NCBI RefSeq assembly: GCF_000004075.3
Contig: NC_026660.2
Coordinates: forward strand, 17,627,837 to 17,691,836
Length of the DNA: 64,000 nt
Direction: 5' to 3'
DNA from: Cucumis sativus
Taxonomy: Eukaryota; Streptophyta; Magnoliopsida; Cucurbitales; Cucurbitaceae
The notes beneath the pieces were generated by a model. It did no database searches and was not told the origin of the DNA. It was given only the letters and a program-made list of their open reading frames with translations. How positions within the stretch are numbered: the first letter of the stretch is position 1; each line of letters starts with the position of its first letter. Positions 12,686 through 25,800 of this stretch are shown here, piece after piece. A program made the position numbers and the translations under genes.

Positions 12686-14428
12686 ATGTTATACAATTTA
12701 CAAGCTGAATTGGAAGACCTTCATCAAGATTTTGAGGATTTGAGCATGTCTAAACGGCTCATGAGAAGTATGAGCCAGAAATTGAGGAGGAAGAATAACA
12801 AAGGTGTTGCTGAGGAAGAGGACATTTCAAGGGGAATATCTTTGAGATGTCTTACATTATATGGTAGAGGTGGAGGTTGCAAAGTTGGTGCTGACACTGG
12901 TGAAGAAATTGGTGACCCAGGTAGTAGAAGAAGATCCAGTGCCAGCGAGGAAGGTAAGGGATATAAATCCTTATTCGGTGTTGAAGAAAATGGTGTGGAT
13001 TGCTTCTCATATGGTGTAAAGGAAAGATTTCGTAAAAAACAAAGCCCAAAGCATTCTGGACTTCGGGACTCTGCGAGGAACAGTGACGTTCATATTTTTC
13101 TTCCTGATGACATTCTGGAAATGTGCTTGATGAGGCTTCCCCTTACAAGTCTTATGAATGCTCGCCTTGTATGCAAAAAGTGGAGATATTTAACTAGCAC
13201 TCGTCGGTTTTTACAAATGAGACGGGAATGTTTATATCAGACTCCATGGATATTTTTATTTGGTGCTGTTAAAGAGGGCTATTGCTCTGGCGAGATACAT
13301 GCACTGGATGTATCTCTAAAGCAATGGCATAAAATAGATGCTGATATTCTCAAGGGAAGATTTATGTTCTCTATAGCCAGTATTCAAGATGATATATATG
13401 TCATTGGTGGATGTTCTAGCTTGACCAACTTTGGGAAAGTAGATAAGAGCTCCTTCAGGACCCATAAAGGGGTCTTAGTGTTTAGTCCTTTAACTAAATC
13501 TTGGCGCAAAATTGCGTCTATGAAGTATGCCAGATCAATGCCTATATTGGGAACTTCTGAGGTCAACTCAGATTTTTCAGTAGTTCAGAGCCATCATAAT
13601 CGGCAAGATAGACGTTATATGAGATCACGTGCCGGTGGTTCATTGGATGTTTATGAGGATCCTCACAGGCTCTCCCTAAGGCGTCAAGTCAGAAATCCTG
13701 TGGAAGACAACGATATTTCAATGTTGTCTAATAGGAAGTCATATAAGTTTATTCGACAAAAGAGTGATCAGTCTCGTGCAAAGGGACATCGTAGGTTTGT
13801 GATTATTGCTATAGGAGGCCTAGGATCTTGGGATGAGCCGATAGATTCAGGAGAGATTTATGATTCATCATCAAATAAATGGACAGAAATTCAGAGGCTC
13901 CCTGTGGATTTCGGTATTATATGTTCTGGGGTTGTCTGCAATGGGATCTTCTATGTTTATTCTGAGACAGACAGACTTGCAGGCTATGACATCGAAAGAG
14001 GCTTTTGGATTGGAATCCAAACATCCCCATTCCCACCTCGCGTTCATGAGTACTACCCCAAACTTGTATCCTCTAATGGTCGGCTGTTCATGCTTTCCGT
14101 CTCCTGGTGTGAAGGGGATGGACAAATAGGACAGAGAAACAAGGCTGTGAGGAAACTGTGGGAGTTAGATCTTGTGTACCTTGCCTGGACAGAGGTATCA
14201 GTACATCCCGATGCGCCAATGGACTGGAATGCTGCATTTGTTGCTGACAGAAACCTTATATTTGGAATTGAAATGTTCAAAATCTTCGGCCAGGTACTAG
14301 ACTTTTTGACAGTGTGTGACATCTCCAACGCAGTATCAGACTGGAATCACATTTCAAGAACTCGTGTAACTCATGAAATGGATGCATCTTCCTGCTTGAC
14401 CAAATCAATGGCAGTTCTCCATCTTTAA
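12686..14428 (+). CDS. CFK1: F-box/kelch-repeat protein, CFK1-like (SCF substrate receptor)
   Basis: This is an uninterrupted coding exon of 580 residues. An F-box lies at about residues 138-180 (FLPDDILEMCLMRLP, then ARLVCKKWR), which binds ASK/SKP1 in SCF ubiquitin ligases. Kelch repeats (about 190-560) should form a propeller that binds the substrate. Signatures are DIYVIGGCSSL, the IAIGGLGSWD repeat start and CNGIFYVYSETDR. A basic region (SKRLMRSMSQKLRRKNN) near the N-terminus could serve nuclear localisation. The architecture resembles Arabidopsis CFK1/CFK2 (At5g42350/At5g42360), an F-box/kelch pair reported to contact the COP9 signalosome and to target DRM2; this is from memory. The ATG at 12686 gives the longest frame. 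A 25-codon uORF (12631-12708) overlaps that start, so Met21 at 12746 (MSKR...) is a credible alternative. The family is certain; the orthologue is probable. Confidence 0.9.
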   Translation: MLYNLQAELEDLHQDFEDLSMSKRLMRSMSQKLRRKNNKGVAEEEDISRGISLRCLTLYGRGGGCKVGADTGEEIGDPGSRRRSSASEEGKGYKSLFGVEENGVDCFSYGVKERFRKKQSPKHSGLRDSARNSDVHIFLPDDILEMCLMRLPLTSLMNARLVCKKWRYLTSTRRFLQMRRECLYQTPWIFLFGAVKEGYCSGEIHALDVSLKQWHKIDADILKGRFMFSIASIQDDIYVIGGCSSLTNFGKVDKSSFRTHKGVLVFSPLTKSWRKIASMKYARSMPILGTSEVNSDFSVVQSHHNRQDRRYMRSRAGGSLDVYEDPHRLSLRRQVRNPVEDNDISMLSNRKSYKFIRQKSDQSRAKGHRRFVIIAIGGLGSWDEPIDSGEIYDSSSNKWTEIQRLPVDFGIICSGVVCNGIFYVYSETDRLAGYDIERGFWIGIQTSPFPPRVHEYYPKLVSSNGRLFMLSVSWCEGDGQIGQRNKAVRKLWELDLVYLAWTEVSVHPDAPMDWNAAFVADRNLIFGIEMFKIFGQVLDFLTVCDISNAVSDWNHISRTRVTHEMDASSCLTKSMAVLHL

Positions 14429-14716
14429 GATCCTCTCTCTCTATCCGCCTCAGTTGCCTTGAGCTTGAAGAAATCTGAAATAATGCTTTCTCATGTTGAA
14501 GATATGTGGTGCAATCCAAAGGTAAAATTTCACATTTTGTATCAAAAATTTTTTGGACGCGATTAATTCATCTTAGTTTCTTCAACAGACATTAGGGGTT
14601 ATATATTGCACCCTACTGTGTAATTTTATGTCAAATCATCTTTCTCGTAATTGATTTTATATCTCAAGTAAATTTCGTTTCGTTTCATGATATTCCACGA
14701 ACACAAGTTTTAGCAT

Positions 14717-14722
14717 AATAAA
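14717..14722 (+). terminator. Candidate poly(A) signal of the F-box/kelch gene
   Basis: AATAAA lies about 290 nt after the stop codon at 14428, within an AT-rich 3' flank. It is the first perfect hexamer I noticed downstream. Confidence 0.35.
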
Positions 14723-14799
14723 CTTACTGTGCTGATTGATTATTGTTCCCAGTTGTGTTCATAATGTACTCTTGGGAATTTCTGTCCTCTTTCTGTTCT

Positions 14800-16588
14800 A
14801 GCAGTCAATTCTGGAAGAGGACAAAGTTTTCTAGGAAATATTTCCTTTCAAATGAAACAGGTCACTTGCCAACCATCCTTACACTATGGGTTTAGATTTG
14901 GTTTTTGGCTAATTAATGTTGCCCTGTGGATTATTATTGGGACTAAACTGAACCAGCCATTGAAGGATAGGACTCGGCCGTTTCGATTCAATTAATTGCA
15001 TAGATATTCCCTTTCTATTTCGTATATTAACTTTAAGAAAATGGATGTGTGGGGTGGTTTAGTAGATGATTTAGTCATATTATTGCTATTATGTAAAATC
15101 CACCAATGTTTTCACTGTTATGTTCACATTTGGCAACTTTTGTTAGACTATTGGAAGTGAAATTATAGCGTTACTGAAACTATGAACTAAATTTAGTATA
15201 GTCAGCAAAGTATCAAGTATGGTCAGGGATTGGAATTCATGACGCTTCTGTTATATTTTTAAAGACTTTTGTTAGTAAATTATTAGTTGTCAATATTTGT
15301 TGTTTTTTTATTATAACTCATTATTTTTCCTTGTGTGGTATTAACATTCTCTCTTTTGTAACCGAAGGTGCACATAATTGGTGATTTTTTTTGTACTTTT
15401 TTAAATGCTTGTTTGTTGGATGTTGTGCAAATTTTTCAGGGTTCAAGTGAAAGAATACATTCAAATGAATCAAAATATAACAAAATGTGATTATTTATCG
15501 ATAGACATTGATAGACTACTATCATCTATCATTAAATAGGGGTCATTGATGTCCATCTTTGTTCATCTATTACTAATAGACACGAGTATATGTTTATCGT
15601 TGTCTATCAACTTGCAATTTGCTATATTTGAAAATATTTGTAGTAGTTTTGTCATTTTGAACAATTACTTTTGAAGATTAACTTGCCATTATTTATTTGT
15701 CAATGATGGTTTATGTCATAAACGATAATCAAGAGTCATTCTAGCACTTTAGAGATAAGGAGTTTCAACTAAGTTGAGGCACCGTCATCATTCAAGGTGG
15801 AAGTTAGAATTTCATAATACCAAATTTTCATGATAGTTGCACTTTCAGCTTGCATACTTTACTTGGCTAAAGAAACGTATTTGAAGAATTAAAATTTTTT
15901 TTGGAAAGAAACCTATACAAAGTTATTGACTAGTAAAGTTAACATCTCTACCTACATTCACCATCCATTTTCCCTTAACATAAATGTAACATCATTTTCA
16001 TTATTTTACAAGTAAATTATTGATGAGCTTCTCAACTTGGAGAAGCTTAATATAGAAGGCAGCATGAAATGAAACCAACTTTTCATGCTACCAACTTGAA
16101 CAACTTTAAGAGAGGTGTTGAAATCTGTAAAGAAATCTGTAAAGATGTATAAATGTGTAAATATCAGTATTCAATGAGTGTGTATATATATATTCTTAAT
16201 TTGTCGAAGTTGAGAATTATGGTTTGATTTAAGTCACCAAGCTAATTTGGTATCGTCTTAACCTTTTACGCTTACCAAAAAAGAACTTGTTATTCTTCAA
16301 CTTTTAAATTTCTTGTTTTTGTTAGGTACTTTCAAAAACCAAAACCAAAGTTTTAAAAACTAGAATATAGTCTTTATTTTTAAAATCTGGCACCTAAGAA
16401 ATATGACAACCATGGGAAGAAATTACTAAATGGAGCATTAAAGAGACTAAATTAAGGCAAGTGGGTCAAAGAAATAAAATCTAGCAAAGTATATCGATAA
16501 ATCCATTGACAAGAAATCCACCAGAAAATTAAAAACTTGGAAAAACACCACCTTTCCCCAATATTGCCTTACCGAACTTGATATGATG
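14800..16588. other. Intergenic region between convergent F-box and U-box genes, with a dispersed repeat
   Basis: No gene is supported. Around 15480-15660 there is a stretch rich in variants of TATCGATAGACATTGATAGAC and TGCTATATTTG. It resembles dispersed short repeats elsewhere in the window (30.5 kb, 32.6 kb, 56.9 kb). A second repeat-like stretch with many AAACC and TTTTAAAA blocks lies at about 16230-16400. Confidence 0.45.
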
Positions 16589-16594
16589 TTTATT
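16589..16594 (-). terminator. Candidate poly(A) signal of the U-box/ARM gene
   Basis: On the minus strand AATAAA occurs about 250 nt past the stop codon at 16841, a usual distance for a plant 3'UTR. Confidence 0.35.
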
Positions 16595-16840
16595 TGATTA
16601 ACAACAAAAGAAATTACTGGCTATAAGAACCACTCAACAAACCAAATTTCTGATAATAAGACTAAAGAACTGAAGACTTTATACATCCAGTACCTACCTT
16701 CAATACTTAGGCTCTCTCGCAAACCAAAATAAGAAATAATGATAAGAAGAAGAAAAGAAAAGAAAAGGGAAAGAAAATTCCATTTGCAAAGGCAACCGAA
16801 GCCACAAATAATTGGACAAGAGCAGGTGTAGAAACAAGGT

Positions 16841-19800
16841 TTATCCCATATTACTAGGATTAGGAAATATATTGGAGAAGTTGGGTAACTTATCAACATG
16901 TCTTAAGGCACGCTCAGCAGTTTGTCTTGTTTTGTAATCACCATGCTGGAAGGCATCAACAAGAGCTGTACTCACCTTTGGATTATTTGAGAATTCAATT
17001 GCTATGTCGTCTGAGCGCAACAGCCTCTCGACCGTCCAAACGGCTCTTCTCATCAGGTTCTCTGTACGGTTTTCAAGCAACACATTAAATATAGGCTGAA
17101 CACCTTCTGCATCGTACAAAATGTTAACCCCCTTTTCAACATCGACCCCATCGTCCAACAACGTAGATAGTGCTGCAAGAGCTGCCTCGACGACCTTCTC
17201 GTTTGTGTGATCTAAAAGGGCTACTAATTTGTTCACTGCCTTATCTTCCAAAAGACAAAAACTTTCCCTCAGAGAACATGTTCCTCGATGGAGAGGACAC
17301 AGCCCTGTTAGAACCGGTTGTGCGCTGAGACATGGAAAAATTGAGGCACAAAATCCAGGTTCGGGAAGCGTAGGTATCTGAGTCAAATTTTTGGATTCTA
17401 GAGATAAGTTTTCCAATGCCAGGGCTGAAACCATCTGCACATTGTCGAGTCCATTAGACTGAAGCAGTTCAATGAATAAAGCAGCAAGATTGTGCCTGCG
17501 ACAAAATGCTCTAGCATCAGGCTCACACTCAGCAGCCGGTACAAGGCTTGTAATCCTTGCAAGAATTCGAACGAGGCCTTCAAGGAATGGTGTTAAAAAT
17601 CGGCCACCTCTAGTCTCCCCTTGGCGGAGTTGAACAATTCTAAGGTAGACCAACTCAAAAGCTCCTTCATCAAGCATCTGCCTAGAGAGGCCAAAATCCA
17701 TTTCTGGGAGATCAGCTAGAAGCCCCACAGCAGCTGCCTGTTCTTCGGTGATTCCAGTATTTTCCGCTATGATTCTAAATAAACTGCTCAGCTGGCCAAC
17801 TGAACCACGTAGAGCATCTGCTAGCTCCTGGCTTAAGTGTGGGGAGATATTCTGGAGGAGCTTTATAGCAGAAACACGCAAGTCGAGCTGTGGGGCTTCA
17901 ATAAATTGAACCAAGCTGATAACTGCACCAGAGCTTCTAATGGCATTAACAATACTTGAAATAGTTGAAGGAGAACTTGTAAGTCCAACAAGAACCTGGA
18001 GAAGCTTGCATTCGATAGCTGGTCCGGTATTGCTAATGAGTTGTAGCAGGTTATGGATAGTATCTTCAGACACAAGTGTAGACTGATTATTAGGTTCTAC
18101 TGGAATTGAATTGAAATCACAGCCTGAGCTCACAACATTGGCAAGAATTGTTGCAGATACTTCTTTTAGTTTCATTGGAAGTTGATTCGAACTAACTGTG
18201 AAAAGATCCTTAACGAGAGGTGGAAGTATCCCTTCCTGAACCAAAACTCTTGCACTAGTATCAAACGATGATATCTGGTTCAAGGCTTTTAATGCAGCTT
18301 CTTTTGACTGCTTATCACCACTTCTCATAATATTAATTAGAGACGACCCCACAGTCTGAGCCACAAAGAGTTTTACATCGTTATTTAGAACTAGCTCGCC
18401 CAAATGTGCAGCCATGGATTGTTTAGTTTCTGGCGGGCCTGTAACAATCCCATCAAAGCATTAAAAATAAAAAAATAAAAACCAGCAAAATAGTATGAAT
18501 ATCTCCACTCAGTCATCATTAAAAACAATATCTACGATAGAGGAACACAGTCATCATTTTAATGTTGAAGAACTTCCTTTACTGACAAGAATGAAAGAAC
18601 ACACTAACACAGACACATCATTAAATAACACAATCGAATGCTTCATAATATTTTTTTAATACTTGAAAATAAAAATTAAAAGCTTAAACACATGTATTTC
18701 CATTGCAACAGATGTGATGAAACAAAAGAAAATTTAACCTTTTAAAGTTCTCTTATAATACAATAATCTTCAACACTTATGTACAAAAGCAATATCCAAG
18801 AAAATAAATAAAAAGCTCAAATATCATTTCCCGTTTTTACATTTCAGTTTGTTTATTGCATTCTGTTTTCAACTATCCATTTTTGCATTTTTTACTCAGT
18901 TACTCTTTTTCGTCTCTTTACTGTGTGTTTTTTAATACATTTGCACATGCAGGTTTATCACGTTAGTGTTGAAATTGGAAAAGACCTACTATCAAATTCT
19001 GAAAAAGGGAAAAGACATACTATTACAACTTGAATTCATCAACTTAAAAGTTGTAAAGGAAGCTTTCTCACCCTTCGACCTGGAATCCTGTCTTAAATGC
19101 TCAGAGGCCCTTTGGCTAGTAGATTAAAATTTTGGAGCATATTTGAATCACTAGCAATTCTTAAATTAGGAAATGGAAGAAGAATCTTCTTTTGGCTTGA
19201 TTTATGGTGTCCGGATCTTCCTTTTAAAGTGAGATATCCATGACTTTTCCGCATTGCTTCACTACCTAATGGAAGTACAAATGATCATCAGGACACAGAT
19301 ACTGGTTTGTGGAATTCACTCCCTCGAAGGCAACTAAAAGATGAGGAATTCCCAGAACTCTAGCAACTACTTTGTAGCATAGAAGCACAAGTCCATCTCA
19401 AGTGCCTGATTTTCAGCTAGGTCATTGGACTTTGTCTGGAAAATATTCGGCTAAATCCTTATCAAATCACTCGATTGCTTCATCCCCTGTTAACAAAGAA
19501 ATTTTCCAAGTACTTTGGAATCTAAGAGCCCCAATTAATATTCTGATGTGGATATTAATTTTTGGTTCCTTCTAGGCATCAAGCACTCGATTCATTGCAA
19601 AATAAATTGCAGTATCGTTATTAATCCCTCCATACACCCCCTCCGTTTAGCCAACAGTAAAGATTTGCAGCACTTAATTTTCAATTGCTCGTTCTCAAGC
19701 AAATGTTGGTGGAAGCTATTCTCCTACTTTAGTTTACAATGGGTGTTTGGGCATCATTTATATTGTGACATTATCTACCAAATTTTGCTATGTCCATCAT

Positions 19801-22800
19801 TAGCAGCTAAAGCACAATTGCTGTGGTCCAATTGCAGTCAAAACTTTGATTTCAAAACTACGGTTTGGATGTAACCAGTAGGTCTTCCATGACAAGTCTA
19901 ATGATTGGTCAGATTGTTTTGACTCAAACTCGTCTACTAGCTTCTTCTTTCTGTTCTCAAACTAAGTTTTCCATGGATTATTCCATTCATGATATTTGTC
20001 TAAATTGGGATGCTTTCATTTTCTCATTGTAATCCTGTCCATATGGTGCATTGTACTCCAGATTATTAGCTGTTTATTATATTGGAATATGAGAACGGCG
20101 CTACGGGCAGTCAACCTAGTTGAAATAGCCAAGCCCTAGCTTTCATACTTACTTTACTTATCCAAAAAAAAAAAAAAAGCTTCCATGCTTACTTTGTATC
20201 CATGTATTTTGAGCATTAGCCTCTTTTCATTTTATCAATGAAAAGTTTGTTTCTATAAAAAAAATACAATAATTGCTTAACCAAAGCACATATTCTCCAA
20301 GATCACAATACACTACAATCCAAGTAATGAACTTCATAATTTGAAAGCCACGTCTTTTTTGGACCCCATTTCTAAAAAGATCGGTAAAAGGTTAGCTTCG
20401 TGGTAGAAAGGTTTCTTCTCCAAAGCTGGTAGGCTAACTCTAATCAGATCAGTGCTTAGCAGCATTCTCATTTATTGTCCTTCCTTTGCTCACTTTTTAA
20501 GAACCTTGAGAAGCTTATAAGAGATTTTCTTTAAGAAGAGGTGGATGAAGGGAAGGGTTCTCATTTGGTTAATTGGGAGGTTGTTGGGCACCCTGTTAAC
20601 CAAGGAGGGTTAGAGATTGATAATTTAAGGGTTCAAATAGAGTTTTGTTGCCTAAGTGGCTTTTGCGTTTTGCCCTTGAGCTTGAATCCTTGTGACATAG
20701 AATCATTGTAATTTGTGAGTAAGCATGACACTCATCCTTTTGATTGGGTGGCTAAAGGGGTTAAAGGCACACACCAAAATCTGTGGAAAGATATATCGCT
20801 TGAGCTTCCCTCATTTTCTCATTTGGTTCATTGTATTGTGGGGAATGGTAAGGATATGTATTTCTAGGATGATTAGTGGGTGGGGGATGTAGCCCTCTTT
20901 GCTTTGCATTTCTTCATCTTTATCATTTGTATTCCTTAAAAAAAACGCATGGTCTCTAATTTCTTGGTTTGGTCCGAAAACTCTACGTCCTTTTCTTTCG
21001 GGTTTCGCCTTCATTTGTCCAATAGGAAAATGGTGGAGGTTGCCTCCCTTCTTCCTTTATTGGAGGAATACATTTTTAGTGTTGAGAGAAGGGATATTCG
21101 CGGTTGTTGGATCCCTCCTCTATTAATGAGTTGGTCTTTGATGTGGTTTGGAGGATTAAGATTCCAAGGAAAATCAAATTCATTACTTGGCAAGTTTTTC
21201 TTGGTTGGGTGAACACTATAGATAAACTTGCTAGGAAGATGACCTCGTTACTGGATCCTTTGTTGTATTCTTTGTTGAAAGGAGGAAAATCCTTTTTAGG
21301 ATTGTCAGTATGTGAGGTATGTGTGGGTTACTTTAGTTGGTCTTTGATGTGGTTTGGAGGATTAAGATTCCAAAGAAATTCAAAATTCTTTCTTGGCAAG
21401 TTGACTCTAAAGCTGTCACAGCACAATCCAACGGGATCAAGGTTTTTTCGAAATAGGACCCGAAAGCCTCCACCAAAAAATCCTCAATCTTATTGGGAGG
21501 TAAATCAACATCCTGAACTCCTTTTTCTTTAATTGGATTATCACGATTCAACCTGATTCATACGATTCAATATTCCAAAACATATAATTCCTCTAAAATT
21601 AGATTCAAAACAGTTATACCTCCATTTCGAGTTAATTCGTACGATACCAACTAATGAATCGTACAATTTTGATATCACTAGTTGCATCTGCTCTAAGTAG
21701 GACCAATTGACTTTATCGTGGGTTTTTCCCAAGTCAGGTTTCATCAAAAAGTAGAAAACAAAAGTCCAGCTTCATCAAGAAAGCCTCCTTTTTTTTTTGC
21801 TTTGGAATCACCCAAATATTCTGATGCTACCAAAATAGCATCTAGAATTTGTCATCCCCAAAAAACAGCTTGCACATCATCAACAATGGTTAGGGGATCT
21901 TTTTAAGCCTTTTAGCCAACACTTTTGCTATAAGTTTGTAAAGGGAAGTAATTAGCCTTACGGATTTGAAATCACAAACTTTGGCCACATTGCCTCTCGT
22001 ATGGGCAAGGAAACTGTGTGTCTCATTTCTTCATTTATTAATGCCTCCCTTTCAAACAAATTGTGGAACACCAAAAACTAGGTTGTGCTTCACTATGTTT
22101 CACATTCTTTCTAAAGCCCCAAGTCATACAATTTGTGATTTTTTATTTCTCAAATATGAAATCGCCTTGAAAATCTTCAACTTATTAAACCGAGATTCAA
22201 GTTTCTTCTCCCACTCAAGTCTAAAGGAGTCTAATTCAAATTATCAAATGTGAATCCGTGTCCAACCGTTCTAACATACAAATTAGAAAAGCAACTAACC
22301 ACCTCAGTTTTTGTATCTTGCTATGTCGTTAACAAGTGGCCCTTTGCAGTTTCCATGGTTGAAATATAACTCCTTCATTTTCTAGTTGATGCCCCTCTTT
22401 CAACCATCTAAGCTTACAATTTTGAAGCCACATCCTTTGAGCTATTAAGATCATATTAGCCGGTTCTTCTTTTAGATTGTTTCTGTCCCTCTTGAATTTT
22501 GATTCCACTGCCTGTTAGCTTTTAACACATCTGAGCCATCATAGCGTCAGAGAGTCTTTTCTTAGAGTCTTGAATATTGTTGAAGACCTCTTTATGCCAT
22601 TAGGTAAGGAAACTCTTCAAGTTTTTTTTATGATATGCAAGTTGAATTTAGAAGGAGAGAGGCCCAATTAAGCATCTCCATTTTCAACGCGATGGGGAAA
22701 TGATAAAAAATAATATGGTTACTTTTTCTATCAAAACCTTCTTAAAAGCATCAATCCCTTTCCTGGAGACACAATTTGCCCAATAAACAAAATATACACA

Positions 22801-25800
22801 CAAAATCAAGATTAAGAATTGAAGTATTTAACTTCTTCATACTCTTCGTGCTTCACCCTCCCCCAATTTCTCTTCCAGCATCTAGCAACACTAAAATCAC
22901 CACATAGACACCACGGTCCCTGACATATCCCATAAACAACTCTAAGTTCTTGCCAGAAGTGACCTCTCCCTTGACTGGAAGAGGGGCTGTAGGTGCTAGA
23001 TAACCACCCGTTAAACAATTGATTAGAACTCAAGCAGACAGACATAGGTTGAGAAGATTCCCAACATTGTTAGAGAATTCAACTCTATTTTCCTTCCAAG
23101 TCACTAAAATGCCTCCATAAGAGCCTATAAATGCCAAAGAACCCCCAACCAATTTTCCTAGACCTCCGAAGCGAATTGATAGTTTTCTACACAAAGTATC
23201 CTTGATAAAGGCTCTTTTAGGGAGAGGGGGCCGCTACTTCTGCCTTTAGTTCTTTTTATAGGAACAACTTTTATTGAGAAAAAATGAAAGAATACAAAGA
23301 CATACAAAAAACCAACTCACTAAAACTCCCAAACTACAAGAAGGGGGTCTAATTAAGTAAAACATTGCCCATGGAATAGTTACAAAAGATCTTCTAAATT
23401 GAAGCCCGAAGGGACACATGAAATCTAATGAAGGATCAAACCTTGCTAAGATCCCTTTCCCTACCATGAAACACCTAATCGTTCCTCTCCCCTCAAACAT
23501 CCCAAATAATACCACACACCCCAGCCAACCACAAAAGGTGCCATTTCTCTCTAAAAGGTGGATGGAGGAGGAACTTCTTGATCATCACACAAACACTCTG
23601 AGGTCCAACATAGCTAACTCCAAACTCCGGCAGAAAAGAACTCCACAAAGCCCACATATACTAGCGATGATCAAGGTCTTCCACTGCCTTTCGACAAAGC
23701 AAACAACAAAAGGGCCCAACAACTAAGGTCCTTCTCCTAACAAGCCTATTAACAGTGTCAACCCGACCAAGCAAGACTTGCCAGATAAATAACCTGACTT
23801 TCTTGGAAACCTTAATCCTCCAAACCACGTAAAAAATAGACTTCCTAGGAAGGGAGAGATCCAACAACAAACTGAACAACGATTTACACGTATAACTCTG
23901 ACTTGGGTTAGGACTCCAAGCACAAACACTCTTCTCCCCTCCCTAAAACTGAACCCCCAAGCAAAGAAAGAAGAGAGTCGACCTATGCCGTTTCCCAATT
24001 GGTCAAATTACAACAGAACCCGAAAGAAAAGACACGGAATTCTCATACCCAACTAAAAGATCCAACATCATATAGTTTTTGGAAAAGGATATATGATAAA
24101 GATGTGGAAATAAAGAGGAAAGGGACCTCTCCCTCACCCACTAATCCTCCAAAAAATATGTGTCCTTCCCATCCCCCACAAAACAAAGAGTATACCGAGA
24201 GAAGGTTGGAAGCTCAAAAGAGATATCTTTCCAATGATTTCGTTAAGTGTCTTTACCCCTTTCTCCATTCATTCATAAAGATGTGTGTCATGCTTACTCA
24301 CGATGATTCGATGCCATAAAGAGTTGGGTTTAAGGAGAAAGCGTTAAGAGTCACTTAGCCAACAAAGCTTTGTTGTGAATTTTTAAGTTACCAATCTCTA
24401 AGTCCCCCTTAACTCATAAAGCACACTGCCTCCCAACTAACCAAATGAGATCCACTTCCTTCATCCACCCCTACCAACAAAAAAAATCTTCATATACTTT
24501 TCAATGCACTTACACACCAAGCTAGGGATCCTGAAAAGCAATAAATAATACACAGGAATTCCACTTAGAACTAACCTAATCAGGGTTCATTTGTCCGCTT
24601 TAGAAAAGAACCCTTTCTTCCACATCGCCGATCTCATGAATTTTCTCACAAATAGGATCCCAGAAAGTCATGGCTCAGGTTTCCACCCAAAGGAAGCCTG
24701 AGATAAGAAGAAAGAAAAAGGCCAACCTCGCAATCAATCACCTCCACCCATCTCTACAACTTAATTTGATCACTATTAATACCAAAAATATTATGTTTGC
24801 TCCTACTGACTTTTAGCCCAGACATTTATTCAAAGAAAGCCACCATATGGTTAAGGATGAAGAAGGACTCCTCTTTCCCACACCAAAATAACATAGTATC
24901 ATCCACAAATTGAAGATGCAATAAAACAACTTCATTCCTTCCAACCCTAAAAAGATCAATGATGCTTCCTTCCACCCCTTAAAAACGAGCTGGCTAAAGA
25001 CATCCATGACAATTAAGATAAAAAAAGGAGACAAAGGGTCCCCTTGTCTTAACCTCTAGAAGCTTGAATCAATCCTTTTGGGGCTACATTGATGAGGATA
25101 GAATTCTTCATATTCCTGATACACCACCAAATCCACATTCTCCATTTGTAGCCAAAACCTTTCTTCATCAGTAGTCTATCCAAAAAATCCCAATCCACGT
25201 GGTCACTTTTGCCACTAGTTCAACCATCAAATCCACTTGAGCCTTTTTCACCCAGGTCAACAAAAGGCCTTTCTAACTCTCACTTCACTGCAAGTTGCAC
25301 TACCTTGAGTCTGCTGCATAATTTTCTCTTCACCTGAGCATTGACTAATGGTGTGTTTAGATTACATTTTCAAGTGTTTAATTTAGAAAATAAGTTGTTT
25401 TGAAAAAAACTAAAGTGTTTGTAAGTCACTCAAAATAGAATTTTAAGTGTATTTAAAACAATTTTTAGAAAAATGAGTTTCTTGAAAAACATTTTTTTCT
25501 TAATTCAATCCAAACGGACCATGAATCTTGCATGAAAGGATAGTTCAAGTCTGCTTTGCATTAGAATCTCCATCCTCCTTATTGCCCTCAATTTCCACTT
25601 ATCCCATATTTCTTAAGATTTGCTAGGAAAAACCTGGCACAATCAATACCCCTAAATAAATATTGTGATAATCAACTTTAGCGTCCTATCTTTTATCTTT
25701 TTCTTCAGCTAGCATATCATCATCAATCTTGCAAGGGATACTAGATACGAAGGATTCAGAAGTCTTCTCCACTTCTTTCCATTTTCTCTCTTCTATATGA

